NCBI RefSeq assembly: GCF_014224355.1
Contig: NZ_VNWP01000014.1
Coordinates: 1 to 64,000, forward strand
Origin: Synechococcus sp. BSA11S
GTDB taxonomy: Bacteria; Cyanobacteriota; Cyanobacteriia; PCC-6307; Cyanobiaceae
Direction: 5' to 3'
DNA: 64,000 nt
Positions 23,071 to 35,245 of the stretch are shown here, piece after piece; positions within the stretch are counted from its first letter, which is position 1, and each line of letters begins with the position of its first letter. The translations under genes were made by a program, and so were the position numbers. The notes beneath the pieces are model-generated. The model did not search any database. It was not told the origin of the DNA and saw only the letters and a program-made list of their open reading frames with translations.

Positions 23071-24450
23071 ATGGCCTCCTGGCCCTCCCCCGCAGCCGCT
23101 GGATTGAAGATCATCGTTCTGGATGACGACCCCACCGGATCTCAGTCGGTGCATGGCTGTCCCCTGCTGCTGCGCTGGGATCCCCCCACCCTCCGGCGGG
23201 CCCTGCGTGACCCCTCTCCCCTGCTGTTCCTGCTCAGCGACACCCGGGCGCTCGAGCCTCAGCAGGCGGCGGAGCGGGTGACGTCCATCTGCCGGGCTCT
23301 GCGGGGGGCCGTCGGCGAGATACCAGGCGAATCAGGCCCCGGCTCCTGGCTGCTGGTGAGCCGGGGCGATTCCACCCTGCGCGGCCATTTCCCCCTGGAG
23401 ATCGATCGGATCGACGCGGAGCTCGGCCCCTTCGATGCCACCTTGCTCGTGCCCGCCTTCCTGGAGGGGGGGCGTACCACGGTGGACGGGGTGCACCTTC
23501 TCCACGGCGAGCCGGTGCACCGCTCGGCCTTCGCCGCCGATGCCCGCTTCGGGTACCCCACCAGTCATCTGCCCGCCTGGGTGGAGCACAAGAGTGGTGG
23601 CCAACGCCGAGCCGAGGCGGTGCAGCAGATCACCCTGGCTGAACTCGAGCCTGAGAGCCACAAGGCCCTGGTGGAGCGCCTGCTCGCCCTGCGCGGCAAC
23701 CCCCTGGTGGTGGTGAATGCGCAACGCACCGAGCATCTGGATGCCATGGCGCGGGCGATGCGGGAGGTGCTGCCGTTCAGGCGGTTGCTGGTCCAGTCGG
23801 CGGCGAGCCTGTTGCAGTCCCTGGCGGCGCTGCCACCCCAGCCGTTGACGCCTGCAGAACTGGCCCGGTTGCGCCGGGGCACGGCCCCCGGCGCCGTGCT
23901 GGTGGGATCCCATGTGCCCCTGAGCGATCAGCAGCTTCACCATCTGCTCGCCGAGCCCGCTTGCGTCGGGGTGGAGCTTCCTGTGGATCGGGTGCTGGTG
24001 ACGGTCCGGCGGGAGGAAGCGGATCGGGCGCTCGAGCCGCTGCGCCAGGAGTTGCAGGAGCCGCTGGAGCGTGCCTGGCTGTCGGGGCGCACGCCGGTGC
24101 TGTTCACCAGCCGCGGCGAGAGGCCCTGCCACGACCACGGCGAGCGCCAGCGGTTGTCGCACACCCTGGCGGGCCTGATGGGCCGCCTCGCCGCGGGGCT
24201 GCCGCGGGAGTTGAGCTTTCTGATCAGCAAGGGCGGCACCACCAGCCAGACCCTGCTGCGCGATGGCCTGGCCCTGCCCTCACTGCGGCTGGAGGGGCAA
24301 CTGCTGCCAGGCCTCTCACTGCTGCGCCTGCCCGCCGAGCATGCCCGCTTCCCCCGGATGCCTCTGCTCACCGTTCCTGGCAACCTCGGCCATGGGGACA
24401 CCCTCCGCCATGCCTGGCAACTGATGGACACCGCCGGCCGCGACGCCTGA
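23071..24450 (+). CDS. Four-carbon acid sugar kinase family protein
   Basis: A 459-residue protein of the four-carbon acid sugar kinase (former DUF1537) family. The N-terminal substrate domain opens with IIVLDDDPTGSQSVHGCP and includes SRGDSTLRGHFPLEID, both diagnostic. The C-terminal nucleotide-binding domain includes LSFLISKGGTTSQTLLRDGL and VPGNLGHGDTLRHA. Known members phosphorylate C4 acid sugars such as threonate, erythronate or 3-oxo-tetronate. The position between glcE and glcF, on the opposite strand, suggests a link to small organic-acid metabolism. It starts 14 bases from the glcE start, so the two are divergent. Confidence 0.88.
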   Translation: MASWPSPAAAGLKIIVLDDDPTGSQSVHGCPLLLRWDPPTLRRALRDPSPLLFLLSDTRALEPQQAAERVTSICRALRGAVGEIPGESGPGSWLLVSRGDSTLRGHFPLEIDRIDAELGPFDATLLVPAFLEGGRTTVDGVHLLHGEPVHRSAFAADARFGYPTSHLPAWVEHKSGGQRRAEAVQQITLAELEPESHKALVERLLALRGNPLVVVNAQRTEHLDAMARAMREVLPFRRLLVQSAASLLQSLAALPPQPLTPAELARLRRGTAPGAVLVGSHVPLSDQQLHHLLAEPACVGVELPVDRVLVTVRREEADRALEPLRQELQEPLERAWLSGRTPVLFTSRGERPCHDHGERQRLSHTLAGLMGRLAAGLPRELSFLISKGGTTSQTLLRDGLALPSLRLEGQLLPGLSLLRLPAEHARFPRMPLLTVPGNLGHGDTLRHAWQLMDTAGRDA

Positions 24451-24461
24451 GCTGGGGCGTC
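24442..24461. terminator. Possible bidirectional terminator between kinase and glcF
   Basis: GACGCC (24442-24447) pairs with GGCGTC (24456-24461) across an 8-nt loop. It covers the convergent stop codons of the kinase and glcF genes. No T-tract is present on either side, so the call rests on position and symmetry only. Confidence 0.35.
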
Positions 24462-25833
24462 AGGCCCCGCTGGCACTGCGCAGCAGCAGCTCCACCGGAT
24501 GGGCCACGGGGATCGGGCGGGTCGTGCCGTCCATGTGCTGGCGGATCTGCAAGGTGCAGCCGATGTTGGCGCTCACGGCCAGATCGGCGCCGCTGCCGCT
24601 GAGATCAGCGGCCTTGATCCGGCCCAGTTCGGCCGCTTCATCGGGCTGGACCAGGTTGTAGATGCCGGCGCTGCCGCAGCACACCCCCGCTTCCACCGCC
24701 TCCACGATCCGCACGTGGGGGATCTGGCGCAGCAGCTGGCGGGGCTGCTGGCCCAATCCCTGGCCATGGAGCATGTGGCAGGCATCGTGATAAACCAGGC
24801 GCAGGGGGCGATCGGCGCTGGCGGGGCTGCCGTCGTTGTGGCGCAGGGGCTGGAGCCGATCCATGAAGCCGGGGCTGAGTCCGACCCGGTGCAGGAACTC
24901 CTGAATGTCGGCCACCTGGCCGGCGAAGGCACTGCCCCGTACCGCCCATTCCGGCTCCTCCGCCAGGATCGCGTCGAGCTGCTTGAGGGTGTGGCCACAG
25001 CCGGAGGCCGCCACCAGCACCGCATCGAGGGGCTCGGGGCCCGCCGCCCGGCCCGGGCCGATCACCGCCTCGAAGCTGCTGAGCAGGTCCTTGGCCAGGG
25101 CCCGGGTCTGCTCCAGTTCCCCCTGGTGGTGGGTCATGGCGCCGCAGCAGTTCTGCTCGGGGGCGATCACCACCTCGATGCCATTGGCGCTGAGCAGCTC
25201 GATCGCCGCGCGGTTCACCGCCGGATCGAACAGCCGCTGCACGCAGCCCGTGACCAGGCCCACCCGATGGCGGCGCTGACCCTGGGCGGGGATCAGCACG
25301 GGCGCCGACGGCTGAAACGCTTCGGGTTGCAGGGCCGGCAGCAGCCGCTCCATCGCCTCAAGCTGGGGGCCGAGCAGGCGGGTGAGACCGCTGCGGCGGG
25401 CCCAGGCCTGCAGGGGTGTGCCCGCATAGAGCCGCAAAGGTTGCAGGAGTGCCCGCAGGCGCGCGGGGTAGGGGAGGAGCTGGAACAGCAGAGCCCGGAA
25501 GCTTCGCTGCCAGGGGGTTCGCAGCTCGGGCGCATTCAGCCTGGGCCGCGTGGCGGCGATCAGCTCGTCGTAGCGGACACCGGAGGGGCAGGCCGAGACA
25601 CAGGCCAGGCACCCCAGGCAACTGTCGAAATGGCTCGCCACGGTGGCGTCGAGGCTCAGCTCGCCGCGATCAATCGCCTTGAGCATGTGGATCCGCCCGC
25701 GGGGCGAATCCATCTCGCTGCCCAGCACCCGGTAGCTGGCGCAGCTCGGCAGGCAGAAGCCGCAGTGGATGCAGGGGTCGGTGGCGACAGCGCCGGCCGT
25801 GAGGAAGGGATGGTCGGGCTGGGTGACGGTCAT
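24460..25833 (-). CDS. glcF: Glycolate oxidase iron-sulfur subunit GlcF
   Basis: A 457-residue protein with two ferredoxin-type [4Fe-4S] motifs in the N-terminal 100 residues: CIHCGFCLPSCASY and CLGCLACVSACPSGVRY. Two cysteine-rich CCG domains follow, with EQNCCGAMTHH and VCCGSAGIYN. It passes electrons from the GlcD/GlcE flavin to the membrane quinone pool. The ATG at 25833 was chosen over one at 25851; both leave the first motif intact. The gene lies 30 bases from the icd stop on the same strand, so co-transcription with icd is possible. Confidence 0.92.
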   Translation of the reverse strand: MTVTQPDHPFLTAGAVATDPCIHCGFCLPSCASYRVLGSEMDSPRGRIHMLKAIDRGELSLDATVASHFDSCLGCLACVSACPSGVRYDELIAATRPRLNAPELRTPWQRSFRALLFQLLPYPARLRALLQPLRLYAGTPLQAWARRSGLTRLLGPQLEAMERLLPALQPEAFQPSAPVLIPAQGQRRHRVGLVTGCVQRLFDPAVNRAAIELLSANGIEVVIAPEQNCCGAMTHHQGELEQTRALAKDLLSSFEAVIGPGRAAGPEPLDAVLVAASGCGHTLKQLDAILAEEPEWAVRGSAFAGQVADIQEFLHRVGLSPGFMDRLQPLRHNDGSPASADRPLRLVYHDACHMLHGQGLGQQPRQLLRQIPHVRIVEAVEAGVCCGSAGIYNLVQPDEAAELGRIKAADLSGSGADLAVSANIGCTLQIRQHMDGTTRPIPVAHPVELLLRSASGA

Positions 25834-25863
25834 CGCTGGGGGCCGGGGCACTGGAGCCGGAGC

Positions 25864-27309
<1,446 letters not shown>

Positions 27310-27465
27310 CGGCGGCAGGTAACGCGATGTGATTCCGGATGAGCGGGGTCTCCCCGTGGTCATCCGCCGACCATTTCCCGCAGCGGCCTGCGGCACGCTG
27401 CAGCATGGAATCGTTGGGTGAGCCTAGGTTCAGCCCGATCCGCACTTCTGCTCAGGGGAAACGCC

Positions 27466-27918
27466 ATGAATGCGGCAGACCTGGCCCGCAGTCCGGAGAT
27501 GGCCCGGGCCATCGCCTCCGCGGCCGGTCTGTTCAGGCGTCATTTCCCCGATGCAAAGGCCAATCTCACCCCCTGGCGTGACGACCCGGTGACCCGTCAC
27601 TTCGAGGAGGAGGAGTCGGTGGACCTGGCTTTCCATTTCCCGGGCTGGAGCCCGCGGTTGCAATGCCGCAGCCTGCTGATGCAGCTGCGCCTCGCGGCGG
27701 CCCCCGCACCCGAGCAGGGACCACCGCGGCTGCTGGGGGTGGTGCTCAGCGGCATGACCTTCCAGGGGGAGCAGTGGCGGCTGGCCACGGTGGGCGACTG
27801 GTGCCCCAGTGGAGCGAATCTTCCCCAGTCCGACGTGGTGGAGAAGCTGCAGCAGGTCTGCCGGGAGCTGTTCACCCTGCTGGCGCGTGACCCTGATCAG
27901 CAGGAGCAGGCCGCTTAA
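27466..27918 (+). CDS. Conserved hypothetical cyanobacterial protein
   Basis: A 150-residue soluble protein I do not recognise. It has a helical N-terminus (ARAIASAAGLFRRHFPD), a central beta-rich portion with SVDLAFHFPGWSPRLQCRSLL, LGVVLSGMTFQGEQWRLATV and a helical C-terminus. There is no signal peptide and no metal motif. Codon use and GC content match the neighbours, so it looks native. It lies between icd and heme oxygenase, 79 bases ahead of the latter, and could be co-transcribed with it. The ATG at 27466 starts after the icd promoter region. Confidence 0.6.
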   Translation: MNAADLARSPEMARAIASAAGLFRRHFPDAKANLTPWRDDPVTRHFEEEESVDLAFHFPGWSPRLQCRSLLMQLRLAAAPAPEQGPPRLLGVVLSGMTFQGEQWRLATVGDWCPSGANLPQSDVVEKLQQVCRELFTLLARDPDQQEQAA

Positions 27919-27997
27919 ACCTTCGCAACCAATGCGGGACTTCCGTCCACAATCAGCCCTACTTTGACTGTTCCGTACAAACAGCACCCCGGCTGAG

Positions 27998-28711
27998 ATG
28001 GCTGTCGATCTGGCGTCCCAATTGCGCGAAGGAACCAAGAAAGCGCACACGATGGCCGAGAACACCGGCTTCGTGACCTGCTTCCTCAAGGGAGTGGTCG
28101 ACAAGATCAGCTACCGCAAGCTGGTGGCCGACCTCTATTTCGTGTACAGCGCGATGGAAGAGGAGATCGGCAAGCTCAAGGGCCACCCCGTCGTGGGCCC
28201 GATCGCCAGTGATGCCCTCAACCGCCGCGGAGCCCTGGAGGCCGACCTGGCCTTCTACTTCGGCTCCGACTGGCGTCAGCAGGTGACCCCCACCCCAGGC
28301 GCGGAGGCCTATGTGGCCCGTCTGCATCAGGTGGCGGCCGAATCCCCCGAGCTGCTGGTGGGTCACCACTACACCCGTTACATCGGAGATCTCTCCGGCG
28401 GTCAGATCCTCAAGAACATCGCTCAGAAGGCGATGAATCTGGGCGATCACGATGGCCTGCGTTTCTATGAATTCGACGCCATCCCCGATGAGAAGGGATT
28501 CAAGGCCAACTACCGCACCAGCCTTGATCAGCTGCCGATCGATCAGGCCATGGCCGATCGCATCGTGGCGGAGGCCAACCATGCCTTCCACCTCAACATG
28601 GTGATGTTCCAGGAGCTGGAGGGCAACCTGGTGGCGGCCATCGGCAAGGTGCTCTTCGGCTTCCTCACCCGTCGTCAGCGCACCGGGAGCACCGAAGCGG
28701 TCGCGGCCTGA
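27998..28711 (+). CDS. ho1: Heme oxygenase (biliverdin-forming)
   Basis: A 237-residue heme oxygenase that cleaves haem to biliverdin, CO and iron using ferredoxin, giving the precursor of phycobilins. LREGTKKAHTMAENTGFV carries the proximal haem histidine (about residue 17-18), YFVYSAMEEEI and HYTRYIGDLSGGQILKNIAQ are diagnostic, the latter with the Gly-rich distal helix. The protein is the usual cyanobacterial length. The upstream 79 bases are AT-richer and probably contain the promoter. Recycling of iron from haem is a possible link to the iron genes farther right, but nothing in the sequence shows co-regulation. Confidence 0.95.
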   Translation: MAVDLASQLREGTKKAHTMAENTGFVTCFLKGVVDKISYRKLVADLYFVYSAMEEEIGKLKGHPVVGPIASDALNRRGALEADLAFYFGSDWRQQVTPTPGAEAYVARLHQVAAESPELLVGHHYTRYIGDLSGGQILKNIAQKAMNLGDHDGLRFYEFDAIPDEKGFKANYRTSLDQLPIDQAMADRIVAEANHAFHLNMVMFQELEGNLVAAIGKVLFGFLTRRQRTGSTEAVAA

Positions 28712-28758
28712 GCCAGGGCCAGGCTGCGTCAGAGTCAGCCACAGCCCGCCCATTTCCC

Positions 28759-29790
28759 GTGCGACCGCTCCGATTTCTGCTGCCCGGAACCACCGGCAAG
28801 TTCCGCTGCGGAGGCCTGCAGGTCGAACTCCAGTCGATCCGGCTCACAGCCGGACTGAGGCCCACCGAGCTGGTGACTTACCGCCAACGGGAAGCAGGCC
28901 GTCCGTTCCTGGACGATCTGCTGCGGGATGAATCGGCTCCGGGAGCCGCCCTGTGGATCGTCAGCTGGGGCTTCGACGTGCCTCGCCTCCTGCGCCGGTT
29001 GCGCGGTCGGCCCGTCGCGTATCACGCCCACAGCAGCGGTTATGGCTTTGACCTTCCCCACGGGGTGCCGGTGCTGGCCGTGAGCCGCAACACCCTGGGC
29101 TACTGGGGAGATCGGGCCTCCCGCAACCCGCTGTTCCTGGTGCCCAATGCCCTGGAGCCCCAGTGGCGTGATCAGGGCCTGGAGCGCGACATCGATGTCC
29201 TGGTGCAGGCCCGGAAAACCAGTGCCTATGTGTTGCACCAGCTCGTGCCCGCCCTGCGGAGCCGGGGCCTTCGCGTCGAGGTGCAGCAGGGCTGGGTCGA
29301 TGATCTGGTGGGCCTGTTCAACCGAGCCCGCGTCTACCTCTACGACTCCGCTGATTACTGGCGGGGCCGCGGGGTGACGGAGGGCTTCGGCCTGCCGCCC
29401 CTGGAGGCCATGGCCTGCGGATGCGTTGTGTTCAGCAGCCTCAATCACGCCTTGGCCGATCTGATCGACCCCGGGTCGGTGGGCCACCAGATCGGCAGCG
29501 GCACCCTGCCGGCTGATCTGGAGAGGATTGAAGCGGCGGCGGCCGATCCCGCCTCCTGGCGCGCTGACCCCGCCCAGCTGGCTCTCCGCCTGACTGAGAG
29601 CTGCGAAACCCGCCTGCAGGAGCGCTGGCAGGGGGCTCTCGAGGAGATCGACGGTCACTGGGATCGGCTTCAGAGGAACGACGCCCCAGCCGGAGCTTCT
29701 CCTGCTCTGGAGGCTCTGCGGTCCCCCCGGCTCTGGCAGTTGCGCTGGCGGCAATGGCTGGCGCGCCTGCGTCGTCTCCTGCTGTCGTGA
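28759..29790 (+). CDS. Glycosyltransferase, GT-B type
   Basis: A 343-residue protein with GT4-like features: an N-terminal domain with LPGTTGKFRCGGLQVELQ, a middle VAYHAHSSGYG and VLAVSRNTLGYW, and a C-terminal domain with GFGLPPLEAMACGCVVFSS, in which the conserved Glu binds the sugar nucleotide. It probably adds a sugar to a lipopolysaccharide or surface glycan in the cytoplasm. The start is GTG at 28759. It lies between heme oxygenase and kdsA, so it may act in the core sugar region of lipopolysaccharide with KDO; that is inference. Confidence 0.78.
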   Translation: MRPLRFLLPGTTGKFRCGGLQVELQSIRLTAGLRPTELVTYRQREAGRPFLDDLLRDESAPGAALWIVSWGFDVPRLLRRLRGRPVAYHAHSSGYGFDLPHGVPVLAVSRNTLGYWGDRASRNPLFLVPNALEPQWRDQGLERDIDVLVQARKTSAYVLHQLVPALRSRGLRVEVQQGWVDDLVGLFNRARVYLYDSADYWRGRGVTEGFGLPPLEAMACGCVVFSSLNHALADLIDPGSVGHQIGSGTLPADLERIEAAAADPASWRADPAQLALRLTESCETRLQERWQGALEEIDGHWDRLQRNDAPAGASPALEALRSPRLWQLRWRQWLARLRRLLLS

Positions 29791-31268
<1,478 letters not shown>

Positions 31269-31301
31269 CTGGGGGGGCGGGCCGGTTCGGCGCCGGTCGC
31301 T

Positions 31302-32633
31302 TCACCAGCGTTGCTGGTCCAGCCGCTCGGCCCGCAGCTGCCGGAGGCGCACGCCGAGTTCGGGACCGGGCCGTTCCCCTGCGGCGATCAGATCGTCGGC
31401 GCTCGGTTCGGCCCGGAGCGTCCGCCAGCGCAGCAGCCAGCGCAGCAGTCCGCGCCTCAGGCGCGGTGGGAACTCCGACCCCGAGTAGGCCGCCAGCAGA
31501 AGAGTGACCGCCTCCGGGCTGGAACGCTTGTGCTCCAGGGACTGGCTCAGGGTCGCTGGGCGCCACTCCAGCTCGGTTGAGGCCTGGTTCACCCAGGCAC
31601 GCAACTGCAGCAGGTCCGCGAGCAGGCGTTGACAGCGTCCAGCCAGCTGCAACCTCCTGGCGAGCGACAGGGGGTCGTCGAGGCGGGCCAGCAGGGCGAG
31701 CAGCAGCCACTCGTCCTGGGGCCAAGGCGGACGTTCGAGCCGGGCGGCCAGGCACCGTGCCCGGTGCAGCCGGCGCCGCCAGTGCCGGTCGTGCTGCAGC
31801 CCGGGATCGAGAAGCCCCAGGGCGTTCCATTGCTGCAGGAGCATCAGCGCCCTCTCCCACGACTCGCGGCCCAGCAGGAGCTCCAGTTCACTGCGCAGCC
31901 GCGTTCCGAGCCCTGGCAGGGACCCACTTCGCCAGGGCCACTCCGCCAGGGCGGTGTGCACCTGGTTCAGGCTGTCTTCGCCCAGATCCAGTCCCAGCCT
32001 GGCGCCGTAGCGGGCGGCCCGCAGGATCCTGGTGGGATCGTCCCGCAGGCTGCCGGAATGGAGGAAGCGCAGCTGCCGCCGGGCAAGGTCGCCGCGGCCA
32101 TCGAAGGGATCGAGAAGGCGGGCTGAGGAGGTGTCCTCGGGATCCAGCACCATGGCCATGGCATTGACCGAGAGATCCCTTCGGGACAGATCGGCCTCAA
32201 GCGATCCGAAGTGCACCTCCGGATGGCTGCCCGGCTCCGGGTAATGCTCCCGGCGGGCGGTGGCGAGATCCAGCAGGATCCCATTGACTTCGAGCTCGGC
32301 GGTGCCGAAGGCGTCGTGCAGATGAAACAGGCTCACCGCCTCCCCCAGCTGCCGCTTCAGCGCAATGGCGATGCGGTGGGCCGCCGGTGGTCGCTCTCCC
32401 GGGATGCTCTCCTCCACGACCAGATCCAGATCTGGCAGGCCGAGCCTGGGATCGCTGTGGGGACGGTGCAGGAGCAGATCCCGCACCGCCCCCCCCACCA
32501 GGGCCACCCTCAGGGGGGCCGCCAGGACCACCACCTGGCGGAGCAGGTGCTGGATCGGTTCGTCGTAGGCGATCGTGCGGCTCTGAAGGGTCAGGAAGTC
32601 GGCGGTGGCATCGTCCAACGCAGAGTCGCCCAT
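31302..32633 (-). CDS. cca: CCA tRNA nucleotidyltransferase
   Basis: A 443-residue class II tRNA nucleotidyltransferase/poly(A) polymerase family protein that builds or repairs the 3' CCA end of tRNAs. VALVGGAVRDLLLHR is the signature, LPDLDLVVEE carries the catalytic Asp-x-Asp, and DLSRRDLSVNAMAM and DPTRILRAARYGARLG are the motif that binds ribose and the template-like amino acids. The ATG at 32633 was chosen because residues before it are not family-like. The C-terminal RNA-binding part is shorter and Arg/Leu-rich. Whether it adds CC, A, or all three bases cannot be told here. Confidence 0.92.
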   Translation of the reverse strand: MGDSALDDATADFLTLQSRTIAYDEPIQHLLRQVVVLAAPLRVALVGGAVRDLLLHRPHSDPRLGLPDLDLVVEESIPGERPPAAHRIAIALKRQLGEAVSLFHLHDAFGTAELEVNGILLDLATARREHYPEPGSHPEVHFGSLEADLSRRDLSVNAMAMVLDPEDTSSARLLDPFDGRGDLARRQLRFLHSGSLRDDPTRILRAARYGARLGLDLGEDSLNQVHTALAEWPWRSGSLPGLGTRLRSELELLLGRESWERALMLLQQWNALGLLDPGLQHDRHWRRRLHRARCLAARLERPPWPQDEWLLLALLARLDDPLSLARRLQLAGRCQRLLADLLQLRAWVNQASTELEWRPATLSQSLEHKRSSPEAVTLLLAAYSGSEFPPRLRRGLLRWLLRWRTLRAEPSADDLIAAGERPGPELGVRLRQLRAERLDQQRW

Positions 32634-32757
32634 GCACAAACCTGCTCCCCAGTATCGGCCTGGGCGGCCTGGGCCCAGCTGGCCGTTGTGCCCGGGGTCA
32701 AAGACACAGCCCACACCGGCACGATCGATCCCTGTGGCGACGGTGGCCGCTTCAGCC

Positions 32758-35184
32758 CTACAGCGGCTCGATCGGGGCCAGGCGCGGATCAAGGATCTTC
32801 GGGCCCATCCCCTCGAACTTCACTGCGATCGAGATCTTCTCGCCGCTGCCGAAGAGATGGGTGATCGTCCCGTCGCCGAAGTTGGCATGGCGCAACTGGT
32901 CGCCCACCGCCCAGGGCCTGGAGGGAGCCCGGCGCCGCACCGCATTGGCCGGCGCCGCGGCGCTGCCTCCGGCGGCCACCCGCTGGCTTTCCTCCCGATC
33001 GACGCGGGTGAGGCGATCCAGCCGCTGCTCGCGGCGCAGGGCCGCGCCGCCACTGCGGGGAATGTCGCCCCGCACCAGCTCCGGCGGCAGCTCCGAGAGG
33101 AACACCGACGGCACCGCCGGCTCGCGCATGCCGCCCCAAAGCCGCCGCTCACTGGCGTGGGAGAGGAACAGCCGCTCCTTGGCCCTGGTGATGCCCACGT
33201 AGCAGAGGCGCCGCTCCTCCTCCAGGGCAGCGGGATCCTCCAGGGAGCGATAGCTGGGGAACAGGCCCTGCTCCAGCCCCACCAGGCACACCACCGGAAA
33301 TTCCAGGCCCTTGCTGGCATGAAGGGTCATCAGCGTCACCCGGTCGGCTTCGGTGTCCTTGCTGTCGGCGTCGCTGGCCAGGGCGGCGGAGGCAAGGAAG
33401 CCCTCCAGCGACCCCTCCTCGTTCTCCTCCTGATACTGCAGGGCGGCGTTCACCAGCTCCTGCAGGTTGCGACGACGTTCTTCGGCCTCATCGGTGCCCT
33501 CGGCGATCAGTTCGGCCACATAACCGCTCTGCTCCATCACCCGCTGCACCAGCTCCGAGGGGGGGGAATCCTGGAGGCGGCGGTTCAGATCCGTGATCAG
33601 TTCGCTGAACTGCAGCAGCCCCCTGGCCGAGCGCCCCGCCAGGGAGCGCACGGCCTCCGGATCGCTCACCACTTCCCAGAGGGGAAGCCCAAGCTGGGCT
33701 GCGGCGTCGGTAAGGCGCTGCACGGTGGTCTTGCCGATGCCGCGCCTGGGCACATTCAGCACCCGCAGCAGACTGACGCTGTCGGCGGGATTCACCAGCA
33801 GGCGCAGGTAGGCGAGCATGTCCTTGATCTCGCGCCGGTCGTAGAAGCGCAGGCCACCAACCACGATGTAAGGAATCCCCCAGCGCACCAGGGATTCCTC
33901 CATCGCCCGGCTCTGGGCATTGGTGCGATACAGGATTGCCATGTCCCCCCAGCGCAGCTCGGGGTGGGCGGCCTCGAGCATCCGCAGCCGGTGCACCACC
34001 GCTTCGGCTTCGGCGATCTCGTCGTCGCAGCGGGTGAGGGTGATCGGCTCGCCTTCGCCTCGGGTGGGGCGCAGCACCTTGTCGATGCGTTCGCTGTTGT
34101 GGGCGATCAGGGCGTTGGCCGCCTCCAGGATCGTGGCTGTGGAGCGGTAGTTCTCCTCCAGCTTCACCATCGTGCGGGTGGCCTCGTCGCTTGCCCGGTC
34201 GCCGAAGTCGTCCTGGAAGCCCATCAGGATGGTGAAGTCGGCCGCCCGGAAGCTGTAGATGCTCTGGTCCGCGTCTCCGACCACGAACACCGAGCGCCCC
34301 TGCCAGTCGTCGTAGGCGGCGGGGTCCCGGCCATTGGTCACCAGCAGCTTGATCAGGTCGTACTGGGTGCGGTTGGTGTCCTGGTACTCATCCACCAGGA
34401 CGTGGCGGAAGCGTCCGTGCCAGTAGTGGCGCACCTGCTCGTTGGCCTGCAGCAGCTGCACCGGCAGCAGCAGCAGGTCGTCGAAGTCGAGGGCGTTGTT
34501 GGCGGCCAGGGCGCGACGGTAGCGGCGGTAGACGTCGGCCACCATCCGGCCCCGCTGGCCCTGCTGGTCAGCCTCCAGCTGATCCGGCAGCCAGCCCTGG
34601 TTCTTGGCGTTGCTGATGGCCCAGCGCACCTTCTTGGGCTCGAAGCGTTTGGGATCCAGGCCCAGCTCCTGGGTGACGATCTCCTTGACCAGGGTCTGGG
34701 CGTCCGATTCGTCATAGATCGAGAACTGACGCGTCCAGGTGTGCCCTTCGGGGTCCTTGTACTTGTCGATGTCGAAGCGCAGCAGCCGCGCGAACAGGGC
34801 GTGGAAGGTGCCGATCCAGAGCTCCTTGGTGACCTCCCGGTAGATGCGGTTGCGCAGCTGGCGCTGCTGCTGGGGCGGCAGGGTACTGAAGGGCTGTCCG
34901 AACTGGCTGCCAGCCAGCCGCTGGGCCAGCAGCAGCTCCAGTCGCTCCTTCATCTCCCGCGCGGCCTTGTTGGTGAAGGTGACGGCCAGAAGCTGGTGGG
35001 GGTCGACGCCGTGGTGGCCGATCAGGTGGGCGATGCGGTGGGTGAGGGCCCGGGTCTTGCCGCTGCCGGCCCCGGCCACCACCAGCAGGGGACCGGCGTG
35101 GTGATCCACCGCCCGGCGCTGGGCATCGTTGAGACCGGCCAGGAAGCCGCCTGATCCGGCAGGGGTAGGGGAAGATCCGACCAT
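32758..35184 (-). CDS. pcrA: UvrD/PcrA-type DNA helicase
   Basis: An 808-residue superfamily 1A 3'-5' helicase that unwinds DNA in repair and plasmid or replication-fork processing. The Q-motif region is LNDAQRRAVDHHAG, Walker A is VAGAGSGKTRALTHRIA (motif I), motif Ia is AVTFTNKAAREMKERL, motif II is LVDEYQDTNRTQY, motif III is VVGDADQSIYSFRAA, and motifs V and VI are VTLMTLHASKGLEFPVV and CYVGITRAKERLFLSHA. The C-terminal tail ends with a Tudor-like segment NFGDGTITHLFGSGEKISIAVKFEGMG, found in PcrA/UvrD for RNA polymerase contact. The gene is divergent from the glycosyltransferase at 35246, with 61 bp between. Confidence 0.93.
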   Translation of the reverse strand: MVGSSPTPAGSGGFLAGLNDAQRRAVDHHAGPLLVVAGAGSGKTRALTHRIAHLIGHHGVDPHQLLAVTFTNKAAREMKERLELLLAQRLAGSQFGQPFSTLPPQQQRQLRNRIYREVTKELWIGTFHALFARLLRFDIDKYKDPEGHTWTRQFSIYDESDAQTLVKEIVTQELGLDPKRFEPKKVRWAISNAKNQGWLPDQLEADQQGQRGRMVADVYRRYRRALAANNALDFDDLLLLPVQLLQANEQVRHYWHGRFRHVLVDEYQDTNRTQYDLIKLLVTNGRDPAAYDDWQGRSVFVVGDADQSIYSFRAADFTILMGFQDDFGDRASDEATRTMVKLEENYRSTATILEAANALIAHNSERIDKVLRPTRGEGEPITLTRCDDEIAEAEAVVHRLRMLEAAHPELRWGDMAILYRTNAQSRAMEESLVRWGIPYIVVGGLRFYDRREIKDMLAYLRLLVNPADSVSLLRVLNVPRRGIGKTTVQRLTDAAAQLGLPLWEVVSDPEAVRSLAGRSARGLLQFSELITDLNRRLQDSPPSELVQRVMEQSGYVAELIAEGTDEAEERRRNLQELVNAALQYQEENEEGSLEGFLASAALASDADSKDTEADRVTLMTLHASKGLEFPVVCLVGLEQGLFPSYRSLEDPAALEEERRLCYVGITRAKERLFLSHASERRLWGGMREPAVPSVFLSELPPELVRGDIPRSGGAALRREQRLDRLTRVDREESQRVAAGGSAAAPANAVRRRAPSRPWAVGDQLRHANFGDGTITHLFGSGEKISIAVKFEGMGPKILDPRLAPIEPL

Positions 35185-35245
35185 GGTTGGAGCCTAGGGA
35201 CCGTCCTCCCCCGCGCCGCTACATTCTCCCGAAACAAGGGTGTCC

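Noticed and set aside
32605-35154. An 849-codon rightward open frame
   Set aside because: It is antisense to the UvrD/PcrA helicase with all helicase motifs present on the other strand.
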